Positions 8,583 to 16,539 of a DNA stretch of 64,000 bases are shown in pieces. Made by a program: the position numbers and the translations under genes. Every line of letters begins with the position of its first letter. The stretch's first letter is position 1. The notes under the pieces are model-generated. The model saw nothing but the letters and a program-made list of their open reading frames with translations. It did no database searches and was not told where the DNA came from. The stretch comes from Butyrivibrio sp. INlla16 (GTDB lineage: Bacteria; Bacillota; Clostridia; Lachnospirales; Lachnospiraceae), in assembly GCF_900104155.1 (NCBI RefSeq), contig NZ_FMYB01000002.1:62001-126000 (forward strand), in the 5' to 3' direction.

Positions 8583-8998
8583 TCTTTTTTCAAGAAGCCT
8601 TCACCCACTGCTCTTGCAATATCCACGTCAAATTTGGTGTGATAAGTAAAAACTATGGGTGCATCTGTCTCATTTTGCAGAATGCGAGCCATTATAGTTG
8701 ATGATGCCGGGCAATGCGTATGTATTATATCAGGTCTTGTACCTGCAATCTGTTCAATCTCGCGCATTGCAAGTGGGTTACCTGTTCTGTAGCCCTTAAT
8801 AAAGTCAGTAGTATCAAGACTTTTATAAGGTACTACCTTGTAGGGATAGCCGCTGTAATCAGCTCCCGGGTATTCCGGGGTCCCGACAACAACACCTGCT
8901 CCAAGCTCTTTCGTTAGTATCCTTCCATAGTTCATCACTACGTTGGCAACTCCATCAATCACAGGTGGAAATGAATCGTTTAAAAGACAGATATTCAT
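8576..8998 (-). pseudogene. Glycosyltransferase family 4, N-terminal fragment
   Basis: The frame begins MNICLLNDSFPPVIDGVANV and continues with HTHCPASSTIMARIL and FTYHTKFDVDIARAVGEGFLKKE, a typical GT4/GT-B N-terminal Rossmann half. It stops after 140 residues, where about 380 or more are expected, so the nucleotide-sugar-binding C-terminal half is absent. The break coincides with the left end of the insertion: the last GT-like residues run up to the 9-bp repeat and the stop is created by symporter sequence. The short product is unlikely to be active. Confidence 0.8.
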
Positions 8999-9049
8999 AT
9001 TATTACGTTGTTCTCCTTAGGCTTTTTTTCTCTCAGAATTCTTGAAAAG

Positions 9050-9494
9050 CTACGCATCAAGACACTTTGAAAGGTTCGCAAGCGCTGTCTGCATTCTCTT
9101 TTATCTTCCGGAATCCTTGTGATCCCCTGCATCAACCGACATAAGATTCCCTATGACGTTATCTAAATAGGCATCTCCGCTCTTTGTGCTTTCAGATATG
9201 TCTCTTCATCCTTGCTTTAACCGCATAATCTATTATCTCACATTCTTGCACAAGTGTATGCCTGTTTTTTCTCTTTCGGGCATAATAGAACAATGCCTAC
9301 GGCATAGTTGTCAAGACATGCATGATTCCGTGTATTAATTTGGCTTTGACTTGAACAGCGGCCTTAATGAGACCGTCTGTGAGACCTCACGGGGTAAGTC
9401 TCCGAACCTTTCCTCGTTCACCTATCCGATTTAGTACCATGGTTACGGTTGCCTTTGGGACTTTCACCCAAGGTTCGGGACATGCCCGTCACAC
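9050..9494 (-). mobile_element. Group II intron relic (5' domain I region, no reverse transcriptase)
   Basis: Read on the minus strand, GTGTGACGGGCATGTCCC begins at 9494, followed by GGGTGAAAGTCCC and further stem-loop-rich sequence, the style of bacterial group II intron 5' ends. It starts immediately after the T tract of the secreted-protein terminator (9495-9537), the insertion position known for group IIC introns. No maturase or reverse transcriptase frame follows, and the sequence to about 9050 has no coding pattern. The 3' limit is uncertain. Confidence 0.5.
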
Positions 9495-9537
9495 TGAAAA
9501 AAGCGAAATGCAAGAGCCAACTCTCACATTTCGCTTT
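9495..9537 (-). terminator. Intrinsic terminator of the secreted LRR protein gene
   Basis: On the minus strand AAAGCGAAATG (9537-9527) pairs with CATTTCGCTTT (9510-9500), followed by TTTTTTCA. It directly precedes the presumed intron 5' end. Confidence 0.85.
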
Positions 9538-9564
9538 AAACTTTTATATCTATAAGGTTTTTAC

Positions 9565-11010
9565 TTACTTCTTAAATTTTTTGTATTTGATGACTGGTTT
9601 CTTAGCACCGCTTTTTTTCTTAATTTTGTTAAATACTTTCTGTGCTTTCTTCTTGTTCTTTGCCTTAACTACAATTTTGATCCCGGACTTGGTTTTTCTA
9701 AGCCAGTTTTTTCCTGTAGTTTTTAGAACATTTCCATTAACCGTTATTGTACTTAGCTTGGTGCAGCCATCGAAGGCATTTGCACCAATTTTAGTAACAT
9801 AATTGCCAACAGAGATAGTCTTGACTTTAGTATTTCCTTTTAATGCTTTTGCTTTTACTTCAGTAACCTTGTAAATATTACCGCTGGCGTCCTTTACAGT
9901 ATCCGGGATGTTAATTTTAGTCTTTTGCGCATTTGCTGTGGTACCGGTGTAGGCAACAGTTGGATTTGATGGATCAGAGCTTGTTACGGTATAACCGGTT
10001 TCTGCACCTGATTCGTCTTTAAGCTCTGTACCCTCAGATGCAGGAGTTCCTTCGGCACTGCCGTCTTCTGTGGCAGTTACAGGAAATTTCATCTTTAAAT
10101 AAGGGAACGACTCTATTGTACTTCCTGCTGCGATCGCTGTGCCTGTTCCTGTACCGGAGACGTTTGTCCAGCCCATTCCTGCAAGAGATGTAGTAATAGG
10201 GAAACCGGTATAGGCAAGAGTATCACCTGCTATTTCCACATTACCGCTCTTTATTACCGTGTTTTTATTATCGCAGAAAATTCCATATTGTTTGCCATAA
10301 GCATTCAATGTGCCGCCTTCTATAGTAACACCTTCAAAAGAACAGATAGCCGCATACCAATTCTCTGCCGTACCATTCCCGGTAGCCTTCAATGATCCGC
10401 CGCTTAAAGTTAAACCGCCGCCGTTCCAATCTGAAAAACCACATGTCCCTCCTGTCAGGTCAACAGTTCCACCTTTTACATGTAATCCATGTGAGCCTAT
10501 TGCATATCCATTAGAATTAACTGTAACAGTTCCGCTCTCAATAGTAAGAAGTGAACCAGGCACAAATATTCCTGCATCATCAACAGCGTTCCCAACATTT
10601 ATATCAAGACTGCCAGTGCCTGTTATTGTAACAGGTTGTGCACTATATATTCCATAATAATTATCCATATGAGAACTGTCTGTGATTTTATTGTTTCCTT
10701 CTAATTTTATTGTAAGAGGATTCGCACCCAAGTATATAATATTAGCAGATTTATTGGTTCCATTATTGGGATTTATTGCATTCGCAACCACATCATCGGA
10801 ATATCCATTTAGTGTCAAAATATTATTAATAGCATCATAACTCCATCTACCCGCATTGTAAGAATCCCAGACAGAAATGCCGCCTACATACAGGTTCCAG
10901 CCGTCAGCCTTAGCTGTTAAGACGCCGTACCCCAAATTTTGGAAAAGGCAGGAGCACACAAGACTTACAGCCGTTATGGATGCCAACACTTTCAATATGT
11001 TTTTACTCAT
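9565..11010 (-). CDS. Secreted protein with beta-helix-like repeats and C-terminal BspA-type LRR
   Basis: The 481-aa product has a signal peptide (residues 1-36, ending about LTAKADG), a long Gly/Thr/Asn-rich region with repeated short strands (ITGTGSLDINVG, LTIESGTVTVNS, LHVKGGTVDLTGG, VTIEGGTLNAYG) suggesting a parallel beta-helix, then a BspA-like leucine-rich repeat (VTKIGANAFDGCTKLSTITV, about 405-425) and a very lysine-rich tail. It is probably exported and cell-wall associated. The C-terminal LRR plus basic tail is shared with the protein at 61291-62574. Start ATG has AAGGAGG upstream. It lies wholly inside the insertion that splits the symporter gene. Function unknown. Confidence 0.75.
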   Translation of the reverse strand: MSKNILKVLASITAVSLVCSCLFQNLGYGVLTAKADGWNLYVGGISVWDSYNAGRWSYDAINNILTLNGYSDDVVANAINPNNGTNKSANIIYLGANPLTIKLEGNNKITDSSHMDNYYGIYSAQPVTITGTGSLDINVGNAVDDAGIFVPGSLLTIESGTVTVNSNGYAIGSHGLHVKGGTVDLTGGTCGFSDWNGGGLTLSGGSLKATGNGTAENWYAAICSFEGVTIEGGTLNAYGKQYGIFCDNKNTVIKSGNVEIAGDTLAYTGFPITTSLAGMGWTNVSGTGTGTAIAAGSTIESFPYLKMKFPVTATEDGSAEGTPASEGTELKDESGAETGYTVTSSDPSNPTVAYTGTTANAQKTKINIPDTVKDASGNIYKVTEVKAKALKGNTKVKTISVGNYVTKIGANAFDGCTKLSTITVNGNVLKTTGKNWLRKTKSGIKIVVKAKNKKKAQKVFNKIKKKSGAKKPVIKYKKFKK

Positions 11011-11066
11011 AAAAACCTCCTTGTAATTATTTCTTCACTCAAAGAACACTTATGCCAAGTCAGTAT

Positions 11067-11204
11067 TCAAACTGGTAAGAACATTTTATCATTCGTGTAA
11101 TTTAAATCAACACTCTTTAGGGTATCCTCAATAAAACCAATACTCTCTCTTATACAATCCTCATCAGACACCAAAAACACTTTTTTAGAATTAATAAATT
11201 TCAA
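11067..11204 (-). pseudogene. Detached N-terminus of the second GHKL-like/DAACS symporter gene
   Basis: A TTG start with AAGGAGGAG upstream opens a 45-codon frame, LKFINSKKVFLVSDEDC..., which matches the N-terminus of the symporter at 5284 (MRYINAKKRFMVSDEDC...). Homology ends at Ser-Val-Asp-Leu-Asn, codons 31-35; the remaining ten codons are unrelated and run to a stop. The missing continuation Asp-Leu-Asn-Lys-Lys is at 8582 downward. The native translation signals of the split gene are therefore here. Confidence 0.85.
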
Positions 11205-11234
11205 AACAAACTCCTCCTTATATCATAGAAGTAA

Positions 11235-11323
11235 GGTCCCCCGGAGTGTATATGTTCAGCACCCGATCGATTATGCACGAAGTGCAACGAGATCGGTGAT
11301 GAATATATACACTCCGGGGGACC
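11235..11323. terminator. Long hairpin between split symporter gene and chemoreceptor gene
   Basis: GGTCCCCCGGAGTGTATAT at the left pairs with ATATACACTCCGGGGGACC at the right, with further inner pairing (CCGATC with GATCGG). It lies just after the 3' end of the chemoreceptor gene and probably terminates it. Confidence 0.65.
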
Positions 11324-11331
11324 GTATTATA

Positions 11332-13131
11332 TCAAAGTGAGAATTTTGCAACGAAGTCCTGGAGTTCCTGGGCGTTCTCGGCGAGCTTGTCGGAGGCTTC
11401 CGCAACCTCGTGGGTGGAAGCTGTCTGCTGCTGTGATGCAGCGGATACGTTCTGAGTCTCGTCGGCTACATTGGCGCTCATTTCCTCGATCTTCTGAATA
11501 TTGTTGGCAATAGTCTCGGTACCGCCTGAAAGCTGGTCAACAATCTCACTCATGCGGGCACTCTGCTCGGATACAGAGTGAACACGGCTTACAATCTCGT
11601 TGAAGGTATTACCTGCCTCGTTAACGACTTCAGAACCTTCAATAACACTCTGGGCACCTTCTCGCATGGATTCTACAGCTTCTTCGGAGCTTGTCATTAT
11701 ATCACCGATAAGAGCAGTGATCTTGCTGGCTGCTTCGTTTGACTGATCTGCGAGCTTGCTGATCTCACTGGCAACTACAGAGAAGCCTTTACCCATTTCG
11801 CCGGCTCTTGCCGCCTCAATACTTGCATTGAGTGACAGGAGATTGGTCTGGCTAGCGATTTCTGCAATTGTATCAACGAAGGCGTCGATATTCTTTAGCT
11901 TATCGCCAAGACCTTCAACCATAGTAGCAGTATTTTCCACGGATTCTTTTATCGTATCCATCATGGCTGTTGCGCGGTTCATGTCGGCAGCACCCTTTGT
12001 AGCAGCTTCGTTTGTAGCATTTATCATGTCATTGGAGGTAACAATTGCATCCTGGAATTCCTGCATGTTATTAACAAATTGCTGAGTCTCATTGCTTGCT
12101 CCGGATACAGCAGTAATCTGGCCGCTGCAGGAGTTAGCTACAACTGTGCAGGAGTTTGCAACCATTTCACTGGCCTGTGCTGACTGTGAAGCGCTTGCGG
12201 AAAGCTCCTCAGATGCAGATGCAACGTATGCTGTAGTATCTGAAATCTTTGCCATGAGTTCACGGATATTGGTATGCATGAGATCGAGGGCTTCAGAAAT
12301 AAGACCAATCTCATTATTATGTGTTTTTAACGGACGAACCTTTTGTATGTCTTTGTTATCACTAAAGTCGCTGTTTGCCATTCGCTCCATCTCTTTTGCA
12401 ACGAGAACAATGGGAGTACTGATCTTTTTGCCGATATAAAATGCAAGAATTATGCCGAGAATGATCATGACAATCAGCACGATAACTGACTTGATGATGG
12501 CGTTCCGCAGAGAAGCCTCTGCTTCAGCTTTATATTCTGCTTCGAGAGCATCGATGTGATCAATCCATACACCGGTTCCTACAACCCAGTTATAGGGCTC
12601 GTAGAGCATAGTGTAACCCATCTTCGGGAGCGGCTCTGTCTCATCGGGCTTAGGAAAACTGAAATAGGAAAAACCGCCGCCTGCCTTAGCATTTGCGATG
12701 AAATCCTTGATCATATATACGCCGTTGGGGTCGCAGGAATCGATACGACTTTTTCCCTCGGTATTTTCACGTCCCAGAAGCACGACATTGACACCTTCTG
12801 TGGTATCAATCCAGAAGTATCCGTCGCCGTCCATGTAGCGGAGTTCGCGGACATATTCAGCGGCGATTCGCATGGCGTCATCTTCTGTAATGGCACCGGC
12901 CTCAGCAGCTTTATGTACCTGCTCAATAAGGCTGACCACGTTCTGAACCTGGTTTCGAAGCTCTGACTGCTGATCCTCCAACAGCCTTTGTCTATACGCG
13001 GCGGTCTGCCTTTTTGTCGTAGCGATTGTGCTATTAATTGTAAAAAGCTCAATGATTATACCGGTCAGAATAACAGCACCGGCTATAACTGCAATTAGTA
13101 CATACATTAAAGATCCATTACGCTTTCGCAT
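11332..13131 (-). CDS. Methyl-accepting chemotaxis protein with single Cache domain
   Basis: It is a membrane chemoreceptor. From ATG 13131 (GGAGG upstream; a longer start at 13161 lacks a ribosome site) the 599-aa protein has TM1 (about 9-31), an extracytoplasmic sCache-type sensor with the pattern [13 protein letters not shown]...[11 protein letters not shown]-like ending, TM2 (about 202-222), HAMP, and a full signalling domain with the hairpin-tip motif [19 protein letters not shown]-like sequence. Such sensors bind small organic acids or similar ligands and control CheA. No che or flagellar genes are nearby. The ligand cannot be named. Confidence 0.9.
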   Translation of the reverse strand: MRKRNGSLMYVLIAVIAGAVILTGIIIELFTINSTIATTKRQTAAYRQRLLEDQQSELRNQVQNVVSLIEQVHKAAEAGAITEDDAMRIAAEYVRELRYMDGDGYFWIDTTEGVNVVLLGRENTEGKSRIDSCDPNGVYMIKDFIANAKAGGGFSYFSFPKPDETEPLPKMGYTMLYEPYNWVVGTGVWIDHIDALEAEYKAEAEASLRNAIIKSVIVLIVMIILGIILAFYIGKKISTPIVLVAKEMERMANSDFSDNKDIQKVRPLKTHNNEIGLISEALDLMHTNIRELMAKISDTTAYVASASEELSASASQSAQASEMVANSCTVVANSCSGQITAVSGASNETQQFVNNMQEFQDAIVTSNDMINATNEAATKGAADMNRATAMMDTIKESVENTATMVEGLGDKLKNIDAFVDTIAEIASQTNLLSLNASIEAARAGEMGKGFSVVASEISKLADQSNEAASKITALIGDIMTSSEEAVESMREGAQSVIEGSEVVNEAGNTFNEIVSRVHSVSEQSARMSEIVDQLSGGTETIANNIQKIEEMSANVADETQNVSAASQQQTASTHEVAEASDKLAENAQELQDFVAKFSL

Positions 13132-13283
13132 TGTGATACCTCCATAAGAAAAATCGAACACAATTAAATGATAGCAAAAACGGAATATGGATAAAATTAA
13201 GTAGATATAAAAATAGATTAAAACCTTATAAAATCGTAGGGATTAAATATGAGATTGAAAGAAAAGGAAGATAGTTTGGCCTC

Positions 13284-13312
13284 AAAAAACCCATCCGTTA
13301 CCGGATGGGCCT
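13284..13312 (-). terminator. Intrinsic terminator of the cold-shock gene
   Basis: CCCATCCG (13290-13297) and CGGATGGG (13302-13309) form a hairpin. The adjacent A run on the plus strand (13284-13289) is a T tract for minus-strand transcripts. Confidence 0.8.
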
Positions 13313-13394
13313 ATTGATTAATCATTTGTACACTTGCTGATTCTATATATTAAGAATAAGGCACATTGTAGTCTTGATTAAATGTTGCCGCTAA

Positions 13395-13595
13395 TTAAAG
13401 CTTGTTTACGTTAACGGCCTGGGGTCCTTTTTCACCCTGGATTACGTCGTAATCAACTGCAGCGCCTTCGTCGAGAGACTTGAAGCCCTCCATGTTGAGT
13501 CCGGAATAATGTACGAATACATCATTGCCTGCCTCATCAGAAATGAAGCCGTAACCCTTCTGGTTGTTGAACCACTTAACTGTACCCTTGTTCAT
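13395..13595 (-). CDS. Cold-shock domain protein (CspA family)
   Basis: The 66-aa product is a single OB-fold cold-shock domain: [17 protein letters not shown] with RNP1 (KGYGFIS) and RNP2 (VFVHY). These proteins bind single-stranded RNA/DNA and melt RNA structure at low temperature or in stationary phase. Length and motifs are complete. The ATG has AGTGGAGG upstream. The 5' leader has two small hairpins that may affect translation, and a terminator follows. It is monocistronic. Confidence 0.95.
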   Translation of the reverse strand: MNKGTVKWFNNQKGYGFISDEAGNDVFVHYSGLNMEGFKSLDEGAAVDYDVIQGEKGPQAVNVNKL

Positions 13596-13632
13596 AGCTT
13601 ACCTCCACTAAAAAATAAAAAATAGTTCTTAT

Positions 13633-13680
13633 CGTCAAACGAGTACATCAATTGACGATATGTTGTATTAAAACAACATA
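13633..13680 (-). promoter_or_regulatory. Structured 5' leader of the cold-shock gene
   Basis: Two hairpins lie 38-85 bases before the start: TATGTTGT/ACAACATA (13659-13666 with 13673-13680) and CGTCAA/TTGACG (13633-13638 with 13652-13657). Long structured leaders are typical of csp genes; a thermosensing role is inference. Confidence 0.45.
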
Positions 13681-13935
13681 ATTAGGATATCATACGGGGC
13701 ATTAAAAGTAAAGGAATTATTAAAATATTCGCGAAAAAAATCACAATTTACAATACTTATGATAGCATCACTTTACTTTAATTGTTTAGTGTGTTAAAAT
13801 ATGCAAGCAGTGAAGTGAATTGACGAAATAAAGTAAATTATGTTTCAACATATTTATTTGCTTTTTTGGATATAGTTGCTTCATTTTTTTATGCATTAGA
13901 GGGCAATGATATTTTTTATCACACGGAGGATAATA

Positions 13936-14226
13936 ATGAATAAGAAAATTCGTACAGAGGCTGTTGATCACTTATTTGAGGCCATTCTGTCACTTGATGA
14001 TAAGGAAGAGTGCTATAGCTTTTTTGAGGATCTTTGCACGGTGAATGAGCTTATGTCTCTTTCCCAGAGATTTGAAGTTGCAGCCATGCTCAGAAAGCAT
14101 AAGACCTATCTCGAGATAGCAGAGAAGACCGGAGCTTCAACCGCCACTATCAGCAGAGTTAACCGATCATTGAACTATGGCGACGACGGCTACGCTTTGG
14201 TATTCTCTAAAATGAAAGAACAGTAA
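13936..14226 (+). CDS. YerC/YecD-type TrpR-like regulator
   Basis: The 96-aa protein, from ATG 13936 after GGAGGA, matches the TrpR-related YerC family: an N-terminal helical part (HLFEAILSLDDKEECYSFFEDLCT), then a helix-turn-helix (MSLSQRFEVAAMLRKHKTYLEIAEKTGASTATISRV). The family is DNA-binding with an unknown effector; in other Firmicutes it is a small stand-alone regulator. It is transcribed towards a hairpin shared with the convergent bactofilin gene. The neighbours do not show its targets. Confidence 0.85.
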   Translation: MNKKIRTEAVDHLFEAILSLDDKEECYSFFEDLCTVNELMSLSQRFEVAAMLRKHKTYLEIAEKTGASTATISRVNRSLNYGDDGYALVFSKMKEQ

Positions 14227-14269
14227 GTGGTAAATCTTCTCTTAGTGGGAGATAAGATAAAGATTAAAG

Positions 14270-14316
14270 CCTTCTCCCTCAGGGAGAAGGTGGCAGCAAC
14301 GCTGCCGGATGAGGGA
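14270..14316. repeat. 45-bp dispersed repeat, copy 1
   Basis: CCTTCTCCC(T)CAGGGAGAAGG forms a hairpin, followed by GTGGC...GCCGGATGAGGG with a second small stem (GGCAGC...GCTGCC). Near-identical copies are at 16447-16491 and 18440-18484. It is a small palindromic intergenic repeat of a type common in many bacteria. Confidence 0.85.
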
Positions 14317-14321
14317 GAATC

Positions 14322-14410
14322 AAAAGCCCGCCGGAATATATATGAAATTTCAAGCGATTATAGCTTTGCTAACGAGCGAGAAATTTCATATATATTTTGG
14401 CGGGCGTATT
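14322..14410. terminator. Long hairpin between convergent YerC-type and bactofilin genes
   Basis: GCCCGCC (14326-14332) pairs with GGCGGGC (14399-14405), with a long inner stem TATATGAAATTTC/GAAATTTCATATA. The AAAA before it gives a short T tract for the minus strand, so it most likely ends the bactofilin transcript. Confidence 0.65.
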
Positions 14411-14413
14411 ATA

Positions 14414-14830
14414 TTAAGTAGTAGCAGCTCTTTCTTTGGCTGTTTCAGCAGAGGTTTTTTCTGCGGTCATCTTGCATTGGCCCTGGAAAATTGCATTTTC
14501 ATCGATTACGAGAGTTTTTGCGGCCAGGTCTCCGACAAGCTTTCCTGTGTCACTGATTTCAACTTTACCCTGAGAGCAGTTTACGTTGCCCTGAATTTCA
14601 CCTGCAAGGAAAAGATTTGTGGCGGTAACTGCGCCTACGATTTTTCCTTCCTGACCAAGGATAAGTGATCCGCCTACGGACACATTGCCATTGATGGTTC
14701 CGTCAACTCTTGTGCTCTCCTTAGCGGTGAACGGACCATCTATAGTTGCGCCGGATGCGATAAACGTTGTTATCGGCTCCGCAGCAACATCAATTGAACC
14801 GTCTGATTTTGAACTGTTAAAAAGTGCCAT
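14414..14830 (-). CDS. Bactofilin (polymer-forming cytoskeletal protein)
   Basis: Bactofilins self-assemble into filaments at the membrane and recruit wall enzymes. The 138-aa product has a short N-tail and a central right-handed beta-helix of repeated strands (VDGTINGNVSVGGSLILGQEGKIVGAVTATNLFLAGEIQGNV). I chose ATG 14830, which has AGGAGG seven bases upstream; a longer frame to 15010 overlaps the upstream gene and has no ribosome site. It lies 28 bases after an M23-like gene in the same direction, a pairing well known for bactofilins. Confidence 0.9.
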   Translation of the reverse strand: MALFNSSKSDGSIDVAAEPITTFIASGATIDGPFTAKESTRVDGTINGNVSVGGSLILGQEGKIVGAVTATNLFLAGEIQGNVNCSQGKVEISDTGKLVGDLAAKTLVIDENAIFQGQCKMTAEKTSAETAKERAATT

Positions 14831-14858
14831 TGTATTCCTCCTAATTTTAGCGGCTTTG

Positions 14859-15695
14859 TTAACCGTTAATCTCAACCATCTCTTCGGGATTGACAAAAAC
14901 CCCGTCCTGCTTGATCTGATATCCAAGCTTTGTATTATTTTCTCCGACAACGAAAAGTGTAGCTCCCTTGGCAACACTGTCACCTTCGTGAACGAGGCTC
15001 TCGCCGGCATTTCTGTAAATTGTTATATAGCCGTTGCCGTGGTCAATCGTCACACTGTTTCCGTATTTTACATCTGCAGTAACGCTGGTTACTGTGCCGG
15101 AACCTGAAGCAATTATAGTAGAGTTGGCCTCGGTGGTAAGAATGAGGATGGGATCAAGACCTGTGGTATCAACAGGAGTCTTCTCTGCATCTTCGCCCTC
15201 TGCACCTTCTTCGTCAGCGTTTTCTTCGCCGCCGTCCGCCTGAAGTTCAATCTCGGTAGAATTAGGATCGTCGTAGGAATTCTCAATCGATGCTGTTCCT
15301 GAGATAGGAAGAAGAGAGGGGATGTACTGCTGTTGTTCCTCGGCTGCGGTCTGAGCCTCCGCCTCAACCTTCTGATTGAGCGCCTGACTGAGCTGAGATA
15401 CTTCATTCTCAAGCTCGGAGTTTTTCTGAATGAGTTCCTTGTTTGCTGTATCGAGTTCCTCTATCTGAGCACTCTGCTGGACTGTATATTTTTTCAGAGA
15501 TGAGAGTGTGATAGCTGAGTGGATGACATAACATATAAGGAATAAAAAGATCGCAAATATGGAAAATGCCAGAACCTGAGCTGCTACATGTCCCACATGG
15601 AAGCTTCCGCTGCTTCCGTCGGAATCCCCCGAAATAATCATAAATGTGTAGTGGCGTTTATGCCTGTGTTTTTTTGGTTTATTAATATCTGCCAT
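14859..15695 (-). CDS. Membrane-anchored M23/LytM-like protein, probably inactive
   Basis: The 278-aa product has a basic cytosolic N-tail (KPKKHRHKRHYTF), one TM helix (about 42-66), a coiled coil (about 70-110), an acidic linker, and a C-terminal LytM-type domain (YGNSVTIDHGNGYITIYRNA...GATLFVVGENNTKLGYQIKQDGVFVNPEEMV). Active M23 enzymes have YAHL where this has IYRN and HFE-type residues where this has GYQIK, so the zinc ligands appear lost. Such degenerate LytM proteins regulate other wall hydrolases or anchor bactofilin. ATG 15695 has GGGGG upstream. Operon with the bactofilin gene. Confidence 0.8.
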   Translation of the reverse strand: MADINKPKKHRHKRHYTFMIISGDSDGSSGSFHVGHVAAQVLAFSIFAIFLFLICYVIHSAITLSSLKKYTVQQSAQIEELDTANKELIQKNSELENEVSQLSQALNQKVEAEAQTAAEEQQQYIPSLLPISGTASIENSYDDPNSTEIELQADGGEENADEEGAEGEDAEKTPVDTTGLDPILILTTEANSTIIASGSGTVTSVTADVKYGNSVTIDHGNGYITIYRNAGESLVHEGDSVAKGATLFVVGENNTKLGYQIKQDGVFVNPEEMVEING

Positions 15696-15823
15696 AAAAA
15701 CCCCCAATAAAATTCAACTTATAATAGCATATATTATTAAAAAATCCAAGATATAGTTGTTTGAAAAATGCGGACCGCTAAATCTGCCATTTTCATCTGA
15801 GAAACCCCGAAATATCCCAAACG

Positions 15824-15852
15824 TTTACATAACAATGAAAAGATACTATAAT
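15824..15852 (+). promoter_or_regulatory. Promoter of the SEC-C protein gene
   Basis: TTTACA (15824-15829), a 17-bp spacer and TATAAT (15847-15852) form a strong promoter 68 bases before the gene start. Confidence 0.8.
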
Positions 15853-15919
15853 ATGAAAGATTAACATCTTATTTATGTTGATTTCGAAATACTATTATTT
15901 GGAAGTGAGGTTACACATT

Positions 15920-16429
15920 ATGGCATTATTAAAAGAGTGGCGCGATATGGCTTATTCAGAGAAAGCTGATAAGGCCCAGCTGCAGAAACTTTGGACAGAT
16001 TATTTTCAGAAGGAAAAAGAGATCTATGCAGAGCTTCTTAAGAATCCCGACGAAGTTGTAAAGGGAACAGTTAAGGAGCTTGCTGAGAAATATAGCATCG
16101 ATATCATGACAATGACAGGTTTCCTTGATGGAATCAATGATTCACTTAAGGAGCAGAACGACATCGAAGCGATGGAAGAGGACACAGAGGTTCAGCTTGG
16201 TTTCGATAAGGAACTCCTCTACAAGAACATGGTAGCAGCAGGTGCTGACTGGCTTTACGGCCTCGAGGAGTGGAATGATATCTTCTCAGAGGAGAAGCAG
16301 AAGGAGCTCTACAAGGAGCAGAAGGCTTCACAGACCGTACGCAAGGAGAACAAGGTATATCCCAACGATCCCTGCCCGTGCGGAAGTGGCAAGAAGTACA
16401 AGAAGTGTCACGGTAAGGGTAAGTTCTAA
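15920..16429 (+). CDS. SEC-C motif protein
   Basis: The 169-aa protein starts at ATG 15920 ([23 protein letters not shown] upstream; a longer frame from 15875 has no ribosome site). The N-terminal 140 residues are helical and acidic and not recognised by me. The C-terminus [21 protein letters not shown] is a complete SEC-C zinc motif, as at the end of SecA, where it binds SecB or ribosomes. It may be a translation- or secretion-associated accessory protein, which is inference. It is followed by a 45-bp repeat and thrS. Confidence 0.8.
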   Translation: MALLKEWRDMAYSEKADKAQLQKLWTDYFQKEKEIYAELLKNPDEVVKGTVKELAEKYSIDIMTMTGFLDGINDSLKEQNDIEAMEEDTEVQLGFDKELLYKNMVAAGADWLYGLEEWNDIFSEEKQKELYKEQKASQTVRKENKVYPNDPCPCGSGKKYKKCHGKGKF

Positions 16430-16446
16430 GCGCTTCCTCAGATAAG

Positions 16447-16491
16447 CCTTCTCCCACTGGGAGAAGGTGGCGCGAAGCGCCGGATGAGGGG
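16447..16491. repeat. 45-bp dispersed repeat, copy 2
   Basis: CCTTCTCCCACTGGGAGAAGG, then TGGCGCGAAGCGCCGGATGAGGG. It lies between the SEC-C gene and thrS, and differs by only a few bases from copy 3 on the other side of thrS. Confidence 0.9.
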
Positions 16492-16539
16492 CTTTAATAA
16501 AAATAACTGTACCCGGTTGGTACGGAAAAGGAGAGAACA

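Larger units (their letters stand above)
8574..11108. mobile_element. About 2.5-kb insertion splitting the symporter gene, bounded by 9-bp direct repeats
   Basis: ATTTAAATC occurs at 8574-8582 and 11100-11108, exactly at the two breakpoints of the split symporter gene, in the same codon register. The inserted DNA holds a glycosyltransferase 5' fragment, a group II intron relic and an intact secreted-protein gene. No transposase and no obvious terminal inverted repeats are visible, so the agent is unknown. It may be what is left of a larger element after internal deletion. A 9-bp target duplication would suit IS4- or IS1-type transposition, which is inference. Confidence 0.7.

Noticed and set aside
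9367-9802. Plus-strand frames of 62 and 117 codons near the secreted LRR gene
   Set aside because: They are antisense to the intron relic, the terminator and the 3' end of the LRR gene.
13906-13936. Earlier start for the YerC-type gene
   Set aside because: The GGAGGA at 13925-13930 positions the ATG at 13936; the extra codons are not family-like.
14414-15010. Longer 198-aa form of the bactofilin
   Set aside because: The extra N-terminus overlaps the M23-like gene in another frame and lacks a ribosome site; the ATG at 14830 has a perfect one.
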